64,000 bases of DNA from Oryzias latipes (GCF_002234675.1 NC_019866.2:24054955-24118954), one strand, 5' to 3'. Positions 23,481 through 35,649 are shown, numbered from the stretch's first letter. A program made the numbers and translations. Notes: generated by a model not told the origin, from the sequence alone.

Positions 23481-24985
23481 TACTCTTGACAAAATCTAGC
23501 TGAGATGTCTCCAAACTCAGGTGTCAAATACTGACCATAAACTCCCATCATGCTATATTTTTCTTCGGGTTTAGGTCTCTTTGCCACATCAGTCAAAAGC
23601 TCTCCAACCTTTGGTCTGTTCGGCGTCGCTGCAGACTCTGACCTCTCACCAGGAAAGCACCAAGTTTTCTGCTTATCAATCCTGATGTGGACAAACTTTT
23701 TATTTTATTTAGCTTTTTGACTTTTAGAAACGGCCACACCTTTCTTCAGATTCATGTTCGAACCTGTTTTCAAACTTGAGGAAATTCAAGAGACAGCCCG
23801 TATTTAGCCGCTGACCCGAGCCCACGCTGAGCTCTGTGGCTCTGCTGGTTTCCGCTCCGGCCCCGCGCCCACCGGAGGAGAACATGTTCCGCTGTTCAAT
23901 CAGAACCTGGACGTCTTGAAGCTTTTGATGTAAGTGCAATCTTTGTTGCCACCATGTCCTCGCCCGTGAAGCCATTTTCATGCAATGCATGATGGGTGTA
24001 TGCATTTCTTTGCAGGTCACCAGGATCTACAGTGGGAGAACAATGATTTATTTCCAACATCATCCTCCCTGTAACATGTCAAGTCTGCCATTCTAACCCA
24101 ATCAGCCTGAGATATTGATCTGCAGTTTTGTGCTCGTCTACATTCTCACCCGAGTAAAGATGTTAACTGAAATGATGTCAGCGGCTCCTTTAATGACAGC
24201 AATGAAATGCAGTGGAAAGTAAAGGTTTTTGGGGGATTAAGTTCATTTTCATGAAAAAGACAGACTATATAAGTTCATCTGATCACTCTTCATAACATTC
24301 TGGAGTTTATGCAGATGTCAATTATAAAAACTTAAGCTGCAACTTTTCCCATTTACAATTTTTATGTCATTCTCTAAACTTTTGGCCACGACTGTAGAAA
24401 ACACACAACTGAACTGCACAAACCTACAAATCCACAGCTGCTGCAGAAGACCTCAAACTTTCAGAAACAGTTTCAGAAGCTTCATCAACGCTGTAAGAAG
24501 TTGCTCACGTCTTCGACGTAAACGTTTCATCCTCTTTCTGGTTCCACCTTTAGAAAAAGAAAGCGCCAACATCTGTGGGAAGACGGGTTCGCCCAGATGA
24601 GAACCCGTCTGGAAGAACCGCAGGAAGCATCTTCTTTACTTCACTTATTTAGAAATATCAAAAAATTAAAGAAAAAACGAAAAGTATCCTGAACAAAGTT
24701 AGTTTAAATGTTCAACACATCTGTAGCAGCAGCTCAAACATATTAAGGGAGAATGATGAAGACAACTGTGACTTTGAGAGTTGAAAGTCAATCCAACTTT
24801 GTTTTTCCTCAGACGGCAGTTTAACCAAATCCAAACGGCTCAGATTTTACTGTGAAAACATTCGATCTAAAAGAGGCTAAAGAGCAACAACTCCTCAGTC
24901 AGAGCCGACGGATCCCTTAAAAACAGAACCTTCTGGATTCTGGGAAGAACAGAGACGTCTGACGCACAGCTGGACTGAACAAATC
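23481..24985. other. intergenic stretch, nothing recognised
   Basis: AT-rich sequence between the LINE remnant and the probable 3' UTR of ube2z. I saw no gene, RNA gene or named repeat. Confidence 0.5.
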
Positions 24986-24991
24986 TTTATT
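24986..24991 (-). terminator. ube2z: candidate poly(A) signal of ube2z
   Basis: AATAAA on the minus strand about 1.2 kb past the ube2z stop codon. This is a plausible vertebrate 3' UTR length, but it is a position-based guess. Confidence 0.35.
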
Positions 24992-26215
24992 TGTTAGAGT
25001 TCTCTACATCATCTATGTTCAGGGTTGAGAAACTGAATTAACGTCTTTCACTCACCCTCTTCCATGTCAGGAAGGGTCTCATCGACATGTTAGAAATCAC
25101 TTTTTTTCATTTTTCACACTGATTCTGTGAGAAAGGAAAGGAAAAGCAGGGATGGACGCCCAAAATGGAAGTGATCTGCAGAAACCATCATCCAAAGGCT
25201 TCAGAAAGGGCAGTTGTGCTGCGTTCAAGGTCCGTCTGGAAATGTTGGCGTTTTCCCCTAAACTTCACTTCCATCTATGTTTAACTACAGAGTTGGATGG
25301 AAACACACAGGTTGGTGGAGGCTGAATCACTTCCCTCCTCAACGGCGACACATCTGGGTCCAGCGGGTCGGGTTTTTTCGGTGGTCTGCAGGTCTACGGG
25401 ACATGCACGGACGCCGGGGTTTCAGACTCTTTTAGATAAAATGCTTCTTCTGAGGAAAGCCCTGCCGCCTTTCCCATCATCTGATGCTACAAGTGAAGCG
25501 GGTTAGTTTAAAGGAAGGACTGCAGGAGCCCCTCAGAGGGTCAGAACCCCGCAGAACTTCCCCGTCAACTAAACGGAACATTAAAATTGGAAGTTTGGTT
25601 TCCCAAAGCGATCCGGTTAGTTCTAGTTTGCACACTTGAATGGTTTCTTTTTTCTCCGGATCCCTCACAAGAACCAGGAGCCACAGAACATTTACGGCAC
25701 CAAACACGGGTCAGTTTGATCAAAGGTCGCGGTGCAGCTTTGGTTTCTGCATCCAAACATGAAGCACAAGTACAACTGAGACACACGCAGGAGTCACTGC
25801 CAGCAGGGCCCAGAGCGGCACGGGCTCGGTGCTGAGGTCCGGTTCCGAGGCAGCCGAGCCCCCCGGGTCTAAAGAGGTGGAGAAAGACGCAGCTTAGCTT
25901 CGGGCTGTTGAGAAGTCCACATGGCTGAGCGGAGCATCGTCTGCTGCTCCAACACGTCCCCCCTCCCTCCCCCAGCTGATCCCTCCCCCTCAGAGGTTCA
26001 CCCCCACCCCCCAACTGCTGCCCCTCAAGAACATCTGGGCAGTTGGGTATCCCACCCCACGCGCCCCACCCCTCTGCATATCCAAACAACAGACTCTTGA
26101 TAAGCCCAGCAAGCCTCTGAACTCAGAGCTGTTGGCATGGCAACCTTCTCCAAACAGCCCAAAAGAAAGAGAAAAGAAGAGGAGCTCTGGCTGGGTGGGG
26201 TCCGGCCCCGCCGGG

Positions 26216-26398
26216 TCAGGGCTGGGAGCTGCCCTGACTGTCGGGGTCCGTCCCAGACGAGCTGGTGTCCGAGTCCGACTCCTCGTTGTTGTGCTCGTCT
26301 TCTGCCAAGTTCTTCTCCCGTATCCGCCTGCGGGTGGCGCTGAGCCGAGCCTGCAGCCCCTGGTAGTCAAAGCGGCCGCGCTTCTCTCCGAACGGGTC
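26216..26398 (-). CDS. ube2z: ube2z last coding exon
   Basis: Starts [15 protein letters not shown] and ends in an acidic Ser/Asp-rich tail ([15 protein letters not shown]) before TGA at 26218-26216. The acidic tail is a UBE2Z hallmark. Confidence 0.95.
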   Translation of the reverse strand, partial: DPFGEKRGRFDYQGLQARLSATRRRIREKNLAEDEHNNEESDSDTSSSGTDPDSQGSSQP

Positions 26399-29300
26399 CT
26401 GGGGAGGGACAAATGAAGGATGAGCCGAAGCAAACTGGAGAGGTGAGCAGCACCTCACAGATATTGGAAAAGTCATGTTCACAAAATGGGATGTTATTTC
26501 TTTTTGTTATTGTTTTTTGATGTTAATTAATAATTTTACATACTCAAAGAGGAATCACAGCGATTCGTTGGATCCGGCTAACTTTACAGAAAAACAAAAA
26601 CTTAAATCTGGTTATTTTAAAGAGAGTTAAATTGATCAAAAACTCATTTTTAATCCCAAACAAATGGGATAAATCTTCACGGAGATCACTTTCAGCACTA
26701 CGTGTCAGCAAACCACATAGACGGGGAGTGAGCGAGTCCGAACGCCCACCTGCATGTTCTGGCCCTGCAGGTGCAGCCGGTCTTTGCAGACGCCCTCATA
26801 GAAGTCGTAGTACTCCAGGAAGGATTTCTCCATCACGCTCCTGCAGACACAGGTGGGTCAGAGGTCAGAGGAAGACTGGGTGGGGAAGGCGGGAGGATGA
26901 AGGTGTCGTCTCACCAAAGGGCGTCGGGACAGGGAACTTTGCCCTCCAGCATGTCGCACACGGCCACCCTCATGGTCTCATGTCTGATGCACTCGTTGTA
27001 GTTCTTACTGTCACCCGGGTGTCGCTCCTGAAACAGTTACAAACAGGCTTTGCAGCTGTTCCTTCTCTATTCTGACTCCACAGTTAGGTTCAACACGTTT
27101 ATGAAGAACAGCCACCAAACAGGAAGTAAACAAGGGGAAACATCAAAACCCGGAAGCAGATCACATCAGACATGAAACCAGGAGAAGATCTGCTGGAATT
27201 AAGTCTCCAGCTCCGACTTCAGCTGAAAGAGGAAGCAAACCCTCGGATCTGTTATCCTCATGGCCCGGGAATCCATTTCTAACGAGGAAAACCCGTTTTA
27301 GTTTTCATATAGATGCTAAATCACGTTTGGAGCAAAAGTGCTTTATGCATGGATGGACCGCGGGCGAACAGTCGAGCTGCGTTCACACCAAACGGGATTT
27401 TAATGGTCCGACAATGTACAGTCGGGATCCGAGGTCCTGCCGCGTGATTTGGGCGTCGCAGCGCGTACATTGTTCAAAAATCAGAACTTTGGCGAAAACG
27501 ACACATCGCATTAACCAATCAGGAACTCGCCTTTGGTCACACGCCGTTTTCAATGGCGCGTTAAGTGGGCGGAGTCCAAAACCAACACAGGGGAGAGCCT
27601 TACTGAACTTTATGATATTTGTTTATTTGCACAGAGGCTAGGACCACCCGATTTGAGGAAAACTCACGATTTGTGATATTAATGATCAATATCGCGACGA
27701 CGATATAACTTGCGATACTTGAATAGAAAAACAACCGAAAACGTAATTTCCATTTCACTGCAACAGTTTTATTTAAATAAGAGTCATTATCCCTTAAATT
27801 ATACTCCAAATGACCCTCGCCTACATCGGACGAGTGCCTAACATATAACGGCTCCGTCTGATTGGTCAAATGCATAAAGGGATTTATTTGATTGGTTTTG
27901 CATTTGTCTCTGCATTTATCTCTCCAAGTGTGGACGTGTGTAGAAAATGACGTCTGCACTCATACAATAGATCTTCCTCAAATCTAACAGTCGGCAGTAA
28001 AATCCTGTCGTCAGCAGGAAGTGAAGAGAATAAAAGCAGAAAAGGCCGGAAGAGAGTCAGGAGTCAGCAGGAACCTGAAGCCATGAGAATACCTTTTGGA
28101 CGGATCGTTCACATTAAATGTCTTTAGAACATAAAAACTAGACAAATGCAGAGTTCCATTTGAGTTTTAAATCCCCTTGTTAGATAATTATTTAGAGTTC
28201 AGACAGCGTTAATGACTGAACAGTGGATTTACTGTCGTGTCTTCAGGTTTTTGATTTGATGCAGCAGCAACAGAAACCAGACTCACTAGAGCTGCACTTG
28301 AGTTTAGACCCTGAATTTTACCAGAAGGTTTGACACAGTTTCACAACCACTGCACAGAATCACGTGATCACGTGACTTGTGCCTTCCTGAATTTGAACTC
28401 ACTCAACCACGCCCCCCACTGGCTGTCTGATTATGTTCATCGCGACATTTCTGATGATGAGGCGATACAGAACTTTGGAGTTGGCGGCGGCGGGGAGCTT
28501 TACCTGCTCAAACCCAGGTTCGTTGTGGTACGGGTTCTCCGTCATCAGAGACTGGATGGAAATGAGGACAGACGAGATGCTCTGGGCAGGACTCCAAGCT
28601 GGACCGGTCCAAGTCCTACACACACACACACACACACCCATACACACAGACACGGTTAGAACAGATTTAGTTTTGGTTCGCCCTCACAGTAGTGAGGCGG
28701 GTCCCGCTCGTCTTCTGCATTTCTGCTAAAACTACATTTTCCCAACCTTAACACCAAACTGGAAAAAAACGTTCATGGATTTGGTTAGTAAAAATCCGAC
28801 TTGGGTGGAAGTTTGAGTCTGTGCTGCATGTCTGACTGTAACGTAGCAGAAAGAGGACTTACCCCAGGATGCTGAGGCACACCTTGCCGTTGCGGTAAAA
28901 GTTGGGGTTAAAGCGAACAGTGTTGTGTCCAGTGGTGATGAGCTTCACCCGCGGGGGGTGGATGGGGTAGTCTGGGGGGCAGCGGAACAGGAAGAGGAAG
29001 AAGCCGCCCTCGTACGGCGTATCGAACGGTCCTGTAATCAGCGCGTGGATCTGAGGAGACATCGTTCCAAATCTCTGCTGAGCATCTCTCTGCTGCAGCG
29101 ACATTCATCCTCTACAGACAAAACCCGCGACAGAAACCCGGCGGTTAGAGACGAACCAGGGCTCCAGACATTTTTGCGACCAAAATTTGAATTTTACATC
29201 CAGTCACACATGTGCTACCAGTAAATTTGCCTCCCCCACCCTCCGTATTTTTTATACATTAAACATGGAAGGGGCAAGTCAATGATCAATGAAATGAGCA

Positions 29301-32300
29301 ATGAAATAATCAATGAGACGCGAGCGCACACGCACGCAGACAGACACACACTCGCACACATACTCATGAGACACACGAGCACACTCTCGCGTTTCATTGA
29401 GTGATGCCCGTCTGTGAGGCGGCCACTGCGTGTGAGAAGAATAAATGGCTTATACTTATATAGCGCCTTTCTTCCTACAAGGACAAAGCGCTTTACAGTC
29501 ACAGACCCATTCACCCAGTCACACACACAGTCACACACACAGTCACACACACATTCACACACTGGTGGCGGCTCCGCTGCTAAGCAACGCAGGTTTGAGC
29601 CAAACTGTTGACATTTACAAAGTTCACTTTTCAAACATCTGCTCAAAACCAACTGGACTATAAAAATACAAAAAATAAAAATAATGGACCAATAGGGAAA
29701 GTCACTGTAAGTGGCTAAATGCGTGGAGGGGGAGGGGCCTAGAGATAATCGAGCGCGCGTAAACATCTGTGGGAAGGAAACGGAGACAAATATCATCACA
29801 ACCTGATATGTGCGTCTGAGCTATGAATAAGCGAACTATTGATTCGTTCTTCCGACCTGCGGCTGGTGTACCAGGGCCAAAGTCTACAGCAGGGGTCTCA
29901 AACTCACGAAGCAAACCGCGGTTCTCATGCACGGCTGTAACGGCAGCACACCGCTCCCGCGGGAGTCGGGTCAGCTGAGGGGAATAAATGTCCCACACCT
30001 ACATGCGTGACAGCTAACGGGGCTCTAGCATTAAACACGTGTGAGCAACAACACGATTTAGTCTTAGTCACATTTAAAACACATGGGGAAAATGCAACGA
30101 TAGACGTGTCTAAGATGAACCAGCGCCCTGGGGGGGGGGGGGGGGGGGGGCATGAAGGCGAAGCTAAAGCGAGACTGAAGGAGAACAGGAAGTTGTAGTC
30201 CGTAACGTTCAATTTAGTTTTAATATGCCTCTCCCCCTAAGTATGATCTGTGATATTACATCTTTTATAATTATTTTAATGTTTTGTAATGGATGTAGCC
30301 TTTTTTTAATCAGTTGGTATTTTAAATTATTTTAATTGATCAGTGAACTACAAAAACCCATCAGGACACATGTCCCATAATGCATTGTTTTGTAGTCTGT
30401 AGGGCAGCTTTCAGTCAGTTCAGTACTAAATTTCCAGCTGCGTTCGCTCTGATTGGGGTCTTGCTCTATGGAGAGAAATTAGACTCAGTCGGATTTGTGC
30501 GTGCGTAATACTTGATTTGTGCGTAAATTAGGATTTGTGTATGGATATTCTTGCTTTGTGCGTGCGTAAATTAGGATTTGTGCATAAATTTGGATTTGTG
30601 CGTGATTTGTTACTCACATAATACGTTTTGTGTATAAGTTAAAAAAATATAAAATGAAAAAAATACAAAATACAATTTACGTATGCACAAATTAAGATTA
30701 CAACAGCTTGAAACTACTTACACACACACACATCTTTAAAAAACACGCACGAATCCTTTGTTCCGCACACACGAAGCCAAAGTTACGCACGGATCTACCG
30801 TGAGACTGTTTTCACGTCTCCCAAATTCGTCCGTAAGTGCTGCGTTTAAATACCAGTGGAATGCTCGGTCATTAGAATTTTCCTATCAGCCTTCCCTTCT
30901 AAACGTATCCAGACAATGACTCAATCAATACATGAAGACAGTAGATGTAAGTGTTGAAAATAGAGGCTACTTACTTCGGGGCGCTGACCACCGAGATGGG
31001 CCGCCATTCTTCCCGTGACTCTCTCAGTCTGACAGCCTTTGATTTTTCCGGAAGAAAAAAAACAGTGCCCCCTACTGGTCGCTCCTGTTACGCATTTTGT
31101 ATCAATTCGGTGTCTTGGAGAATAATATACTTTTAATATATATATTAGCGTTTAAAAGTGAACGTCATATTCTCAGATAATAATTTTTATTTTCCTTTAA
31201 AGTTTTTTTAAGCCCTGCTAAACCCACTGAAGGAAATACGTTTAGAAGGGAAGGCTGATAGGAAAATTCTAGTGACCGAGCATTCCACTGGTATTTAAAC
31301 GCAGCACTTACGGACGAATTTGTGAGACGTGAAAACAGTCTCACGGTAGATCCGTGCGTAACTTTGGCTTCGTGTGTGCGGAACAAAGGATTCGTGCGTG
31401 TTTTTTAAAGATGTGTGTGTGTAAGTAGTTTCAAGCTGTTGTAATCTTAATTTGTGCATACGTAAATTGCATTTTGTATTTTTTTCATTTTATATTTTTT
31501 TAATTTATACACAAAACGTATTATGTGAGTAACAAATCACGCAAAAATCCAAATTTATGCACAAATCCTAATTTACAAACGCACAAAGCAAGAATATCCA
31601 TACACAAATCCTAATTTACGCACAAATCAAGTATTACGCACGCACAAATCCGACTGAGTCTAATTTCTCTTCATATTGCTCCCACCCCTTTCTCGCGATA
31701 TTTTTGTGATGATTGACAGGTGATGTTAGAGCAAAAAACAAAAATATACGTCACACACCAGGTGATCTGTGCAGCGTTGCGTCCATCTTGGTGATCGCAA
31801 ATTATTGTGCATCTTGGCTGCACCTATTTGGTGTCGCCAACATGTATTTCCATCCCCTAATGTTTACATACATTTAAGTATTGTTTGTAACTGTGAAATG
31901 ACCGACAGGTTACTATGGTAATCACTTGTTACTAAAAACTTTTTTTAATTTTTAAATGTATGGTATTTTGTTTACTTATTTGTACTGTCATGACAGCGAT
32001 GCTGCTGTCAGTTTACCTGTTGTTGCATCTTCAAAAGGGCAGAATAAAATGTGACACCGAATTTGAAACAGCACATTGTAATTTCTGCATCTATTATTTA
32101 AGTATTTATCAGTAATACAGTGGAAATTAATAGATTTGGTTTGCATGTTGATTTACGGTATGCGCCCTTAAATTTTCTGGTTGTGCCCTTAAAATTTTCA
32201 GTTGAGGGCCACAGTGCTCCTAGTGAAAAAAGTTAGTCTGGAGCCCTGCGAACGTCAACAGGAAACGACGACATGCGAGGAAACGAAGCCCGAGAAACAC

Positions 32301-34229
32301 GGAGGCCATGATGGAACCGCGGGAAGACAAAAACTCATCCAGCCGCTTCTTTTTCTTTACGTGTCTGTAAAGAACATTTACTCACCTCTTCATACACACA
32401 CAAACGCACAATTACACACCAATAGCAGCAGAGCTGTCACCCGAGGCACTAACTAGGGGTTCGGTGTCAAACCCAAGGACACTTCAACATGGGTGAGCAG
32501 AATGGGAACCAAACCTGAAATCAGATGTCGACTGCTCTACTTATGACACGCCCACCCCATTTGAAAACCCTTTAGATGTTTCATGAAATGCACCAGAAAC
32601 AGAAGCGAAACGTCCCGGTTCCACTGAAGTCCGCTGCTGCCGGTTCTGCTCTTTACCTTGGTCATATCTTGAGGATCAGGCACCACAAACATGCCGGGAG
32701 GAGGTTCCTTGTAGATGGACATGATATCCCTGCAGACAGAAAGAACAATGTGAAGAACCCCCCCCAAAACATAAGAGCGCCTGAGCAAAGCAGAGAGGCG
32801 GGAAACACGTCTGCATGCGCAGACACCGTGGGATGCGTCTGCAAAACGTGTCTGCATGCGTCTGCGTGAGACGTTCTTCGCAGAGTCGGAGGTGAACTGC
32901 ATCTGTCCAGGACCCATGTTTGACGACCACGAGGGAAGATTCAACCAGGAAATGGGTTTCTTCACCAGCTTTTCAACATTTGTGAGTTTCTGTCCATCAA
33001 AGAAGGCCGGAAAAAATAAAGCTACGCAAAACAAATCGGTGACAAACTGCAGAATAACCTGCATCACAGTATCTGCCTGTCAAAACTAAGTAACATTATT
33101 TTAAGCGCTGTAAGAAACTTGCCTCCATGTAGACGACAAGATCCGTGTACGTCTTTGTTTTCCTCAAAAATATACAAAACTCCAATATTGCTCGTGGCTT
33201 TTTGCACCAATCGTGTTTTAGGTTGTGAGGAGCTGTAAGCTAGCAGGACAGGGTAAACAGAAAGCTGACGTGACCACAAAAACGGCGAGCGATATCAGAT
33301 ATATGCAGCCGTACAGTTTAGATCCAATGCCAGTCCGGACGAGGAAAAACAAAGACGCTCATGGATCCATTTGTCTGCAGGGGGAGGCATCAGGGAGACT
33401 GAACATCACATCACCTGCACCATGTTAGGCTAAACTTGAGTTCTAATCACTTGGGCAGATGAGATATATATTTTTTCTTCTGAACTTGCTGCTGTGATGG
33501 GACGGGGATGACCTGCAGGCCCTCTCTTCAGGAAATGTCTGATAAGAGAGTAAATCAAGTTTCTCTGAGTTTTGGAAGGGAAACTCAAAAAGTTCAGAAC
33601 TTCCTGTGACTTTTCAAGATGGGAAACTTTTACTTTCACTTTCTCGGTGGCTGAGGCGTGGGACCCGTGGCTAAAACTAAATAACTCTTTTCAGAGGGAC
33701 CTAGTTGAAAAGGTGGTGAGGTCAGGTGAGGTCAAGAGGATTGGGGGGGTCTCAGCAGGTGTGTGGGGGCTCTCGCTTACCTCTTTATCCTCAGAATGCA
33801 CTGCTGCGACGCCTTCTCGTTGTCCCAGTCTGTGCTTAGAGACGGGTCCCAGGAAGTGGCGTGGATCTGGGACAGCAGGCCCCCTCCTGCTACGCCCAAC
33901 CCCACCCCCGGCACCGGGGAGGACGCGTGCGCGATGGGAGACACGGCCACGACGGGCGGCGAGGAGGCGGGGGTGAAGGTTTCCCCGAAGCCGGCAGCGG
34001 TGGGGGTGACTGCGGCCACGGGGGCCACCAAAGCCGTAAGGCCACTCTGCGCCACCGCGGCGGGCGGGAAGGAGGCCGAGGAGGTGCTGGGGTGACCCAC
34101 GCTCGCGGCGAAAAGTCCCCCCGGCAGCGAGTTGGCCAAAGCGGGGAGCGGCGAGGCTCCGCCGCCCTGTCCGGTAACGCCTAAGCCGAGCGAACCGACG
34201 CCGGACTCCTCTCCGACGCTGTCCGCCAT
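26216..34229 (-). CDS. ube2z: ubiquitin-conjugating enzyme E2 Z (seven coding exons)
   Basis: The orthologue of UBE2Z (USE1), a cytosolic/nuclear E2 that takes ubiquitin, and FAT10, from the E1 UBA6. Exons: 34229-33781, 32729-32657, 29050-28863, 28615-28504, 27027-26915, 26840-26750, 26398-26216; all junctions are GT-AG, and phases sum to an intact 402-residue protein against 354 in human. The extra length is in an Ala/Gly/Pro/Ser-rich N-terminal region (residues about 1-130). The UBC core follows: [50 protein letters not shown], and the active-site segment [10 protein letters not shown] with catalytic Cys near residue 232. The C-terminal extension ([14 protein letters not shown], then [12 protein letters not shown]) is typical of UBE2Z. 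The start ATG at 34229-34227 gives MADSVGEE, like human MAESPTEE. Confidence 0.97.
26750..26840 (-). CDS. ube2z: ube2z coding exon 6
   Basis: Codes [20 protein letters not shown], then [10 protein letters not shown]. The acceptor is GTCTGCAG, the donor CAG/GTGGGC. Confidence 0.95.
26915..27027 (-). CDS. ube2z: ube2z coding exon 5
   Basis: Codes [18 protein letters not shown], then [19 protein letters not shown]. The acceptor is CTGTTTCAG, the donor TG/GTGAGA. It is below the usual ORF-length cutoffs but matches UBE2Z almost residue for residue. Confidence 0.95.
27640..27895 (-). mobile_element. fragment of the GCTGCACGATAT hAT MITE family
   Basis: In ube2z intron 4. Its reverse complement matches the internal part and right end of the copy at 48482-49101 (shared AAATCCCTTTATGCATTT and GAGTTTTCCTCA), but the terminal repeat is lost. 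Confidence 0.65.
28504..28615 (-). CDS. ube2z: ube2z coding exon 4
   Basis: Codes [19 protein letters not shown] and on to NEPGFEQ. A CA microsatellite abuts the acceptor (28619-28648 on the plus strand), so the polypyrimidine tract is made of TG repeats. Confidence 0.95.
28619..28648. repeat. (AC)n microsatellite at the exon 4 acceptor of ube2z
   Basis: About 28 bp of AC repeat beginning next to the exon 4 acceptor AG. Length changes would alter the polypyrimidine tract. Confidence 0.85.
28863..29050 (-). CDS. ube2z: ube2z coding exon 3 (active-site exon)
   Basis: Starts [16 protein letters not shown] and ends KVCLSILG. It contains the HPP-like PIHPP motif and the catalytic Cys. The acceptor is CTCCTCAG, the donor GG/GTAAGT. 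Confidence 0.97.
29440..29600 (+). repeat. common teleost TATATAGCGCC/CAAAGCGCTTTACA repeat fragment
   Basis: ATACTTATATAGCGCCTTTC, then GGACAAAGCGCTTTACAGTC, CATTCACCCAGTCACAC and CTGGTGGCGGCTCCGCTG. It is nearly identical to the left part of the copy at 60610-60890. Confidence 0.7.
30467..31675. mobile_element. foldback element with ~440-bp inverted arms
   Basis: The left arm (30467 to about 30908) and right arm (about 31236-31675) are near-perfect inverted copies, from TATGGAGAGAAATTAG at the left edge to CTAATTTCTCTTCATA at the right. The spacer is about 327 bp. Perfect 6-bp direct repeats TTGCTC flank it (30461-30466, 31676-31681). Arms carry subterminal repeats of a GATTTGTGCGTAAATTAG type. 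No transposase is coded. The transposon superfamily is unclear. Confidence 0.85.
32395..32560 (+). repeat. degenerate copy of the common CCCAAGGACACTTC repeat
   Basis: Contains CAAACCCAAGGACACTTCAA and a GGGAACCAAACCTGA block, the same order as in the copy at 60610-60890, but more diverged. Confidence 0.45.
32657..32729 (-). CDS. ube2z: ube2z coding exon 2
   Basis: A 73-nt exon coding [20 protein letters not shown] and then DMTK. The acceptor is TCTGCAG, the donor is AAG/GTAAAG. Confidence 0.95.
33110..33400. repeat. dispersed repeat with inverted AAACAAAGACG ends
   Basis: GTACGTCTTTGTTTTCCTC near the left and GAGGAAAAACAAAGACGCTC near the right are imperfect inverted copies. The right part matches 46945-47025, so this is a dispersed element in ube2z intron 1. 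Confidence 0.4.
33781..34229 (-). CDS. ube2z: ube2z coding exon 1
   Basis: GC-rich exon coding the low-complexity N-terminus and the start of the UBC core; it ends after CILRIK and two bases of an Arg codon at the donor GTAAGC. An in-frame TTG three codons upstream is not needed; the ATG at 34229 fits the family start. Confidence 0.95.
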
Positions 34230-34650
34230 GGCTAGCAAGCTTCCGTCAATCTGTCGCTGCTCACTAATGTGTCGAGCCGCACTTCACCGGCATTGACAGT
34301 CGAGCCTGGAGTTACGCCTGCGGTTCCGGGCCGGGCGGGATCAGAGAGCGACCGAACGCAGCGCAGGCGATGCCGGAGAACGAGACGCTTCTTCCCACGA
34401 CATGATGATGATGGCTATTCCGCGTTAGCTTCGCCCAACATTTCCCGGGCCTCCTTGGGCTATTTAGACTTCCAAAAGGCTCCTCCGACCCCCTCCTATC
34501 GGTCACCGAATCCGTCAAACCTCCGCTAGTTGTCGCGTTAAGAAAACCGCAGAAGAAAACGGGTGACTTTCGGCCGTTTTCCGCGACTCAACTCCAGGAA
34601 CAAACCGCAACTTTGGGGCTTTCTGTCCTGTCAAGTCATGGCCTCAACGG
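33850..34650. promoter_or_regulatory. ube2z: GC/CpG-rich 5' region of ube2z
   Basis: A CpG-dense block covers coding exon 1 and about 400 bp upstream of the ATG, against an AT-rich background. This is typical of a housekeeping promoter. No TATA box is evident. Confidence 0.6.
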
Positions 34651-35649
34651 TCGACTTCCGGTCGGATTTTCAAAATAAACCTTCGGCTGTTCTTTTTCAC
34701 TTTAAGATGAACCACACACTTCCGGGTGGCAAAAATACATGTTAATTAAATGTAAAATAAACTCCTAGGGACCTAGAGGCCCCAAAGGCACAACTTACTC
34801 ATTAGACATGTTCAAGAGAATTAATATTAAAAAAATATCATAATTTATTACCTAAATTATCAGCAGAAAACAAAAAATAAAACTAAAAAATGACCAGATG
34901 TAACCTGGGAGCATTACTAGGGGTGATCCGACCTGTGGGAATGTGATCAGAATATCAAAGAGTATTGCACTTGCAGTTTATTTTATTAAGTTTACCTGAA
35001 GTATAGAAAGTCTACTATGAATGATGCACGTTTAGTGTAACTGTGTACCAACTAAACCCTTCCTCAGACTAAATTGAAACATTTTAGGTTTTCAATATAG
35101 AGAAGTAAACTTCAAGTATGCTGCCTCACTAAGTTGTAGTACACCTAGACTATTGCCAAATTAAAATAAAAAGTCAAACGAAGCTTAAAATTGTTGAGAA
35201 CACAAAGTGATGTTTCCTAGATCAACAGCTGTTCAAACTGTAAATACTGAATTGGTTTTTCCTTAAAAAACACATTCATTATGATAACCAAATAGTAAGA
35301 AACAGTTGAAAAAGAAAGGCAAAAACGATATGTCTCAGATAAGAGGTTAATATCTTTAATCAAATGAAGTAAAAAAAACAAACATTGATAAGATCAACAA
35401 TTCCTGAAGGATCTGGATCCTTTGTGTCAAAAAAGGAAAAAAAAAGTTATTATTGCTAAAATATGGAGGACTTTAAGCATGCTGACTGACGTTTAAAATA
35501 ATCAGAGGGTCTGAGATACAAATGTGAACCTAAACTCGGTTAGTCTCGGTTTGTTTGGGCTCTGAATTTGTTCTAGGTCTCAGCTTGGACTGCAGCCACG
35601 TACCAAGTCCTCCGGTTCAAGAACCGGCTTGGGGGGACCTGAAACAGAA

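Larger units (their letters stand above)
29157..32248 (+). mobile_element. decayed hAT element carrying later insertions, in ube2z intron 2
   Basis: Termini are inverted: CAGGGCTCCAGAC at 29157 and GTCTGGAGCCCTG ending at 32248, a CAGGG-type hAT end. Next to the left part a plus-strand frame from 29823 reads [12 protein letters not shown], then GPKSTAG, resembling the N-terminus of hAT-derived transposases, before it breaks. The right end keeps a terminal block with GCCCTTAAA motifs. I see no clean 8-bp duplication. The foldback element at 30467-31675 and a G-run at 30131 lie inside. Confidence 0.5.

Noticed and set aside
29815..29970. Calling 29823 as a live transposase gene
   Set aside because: Only the first few dozen residues are transposase-like and the frame then breaks; kept only as evidence for a hAT relic.
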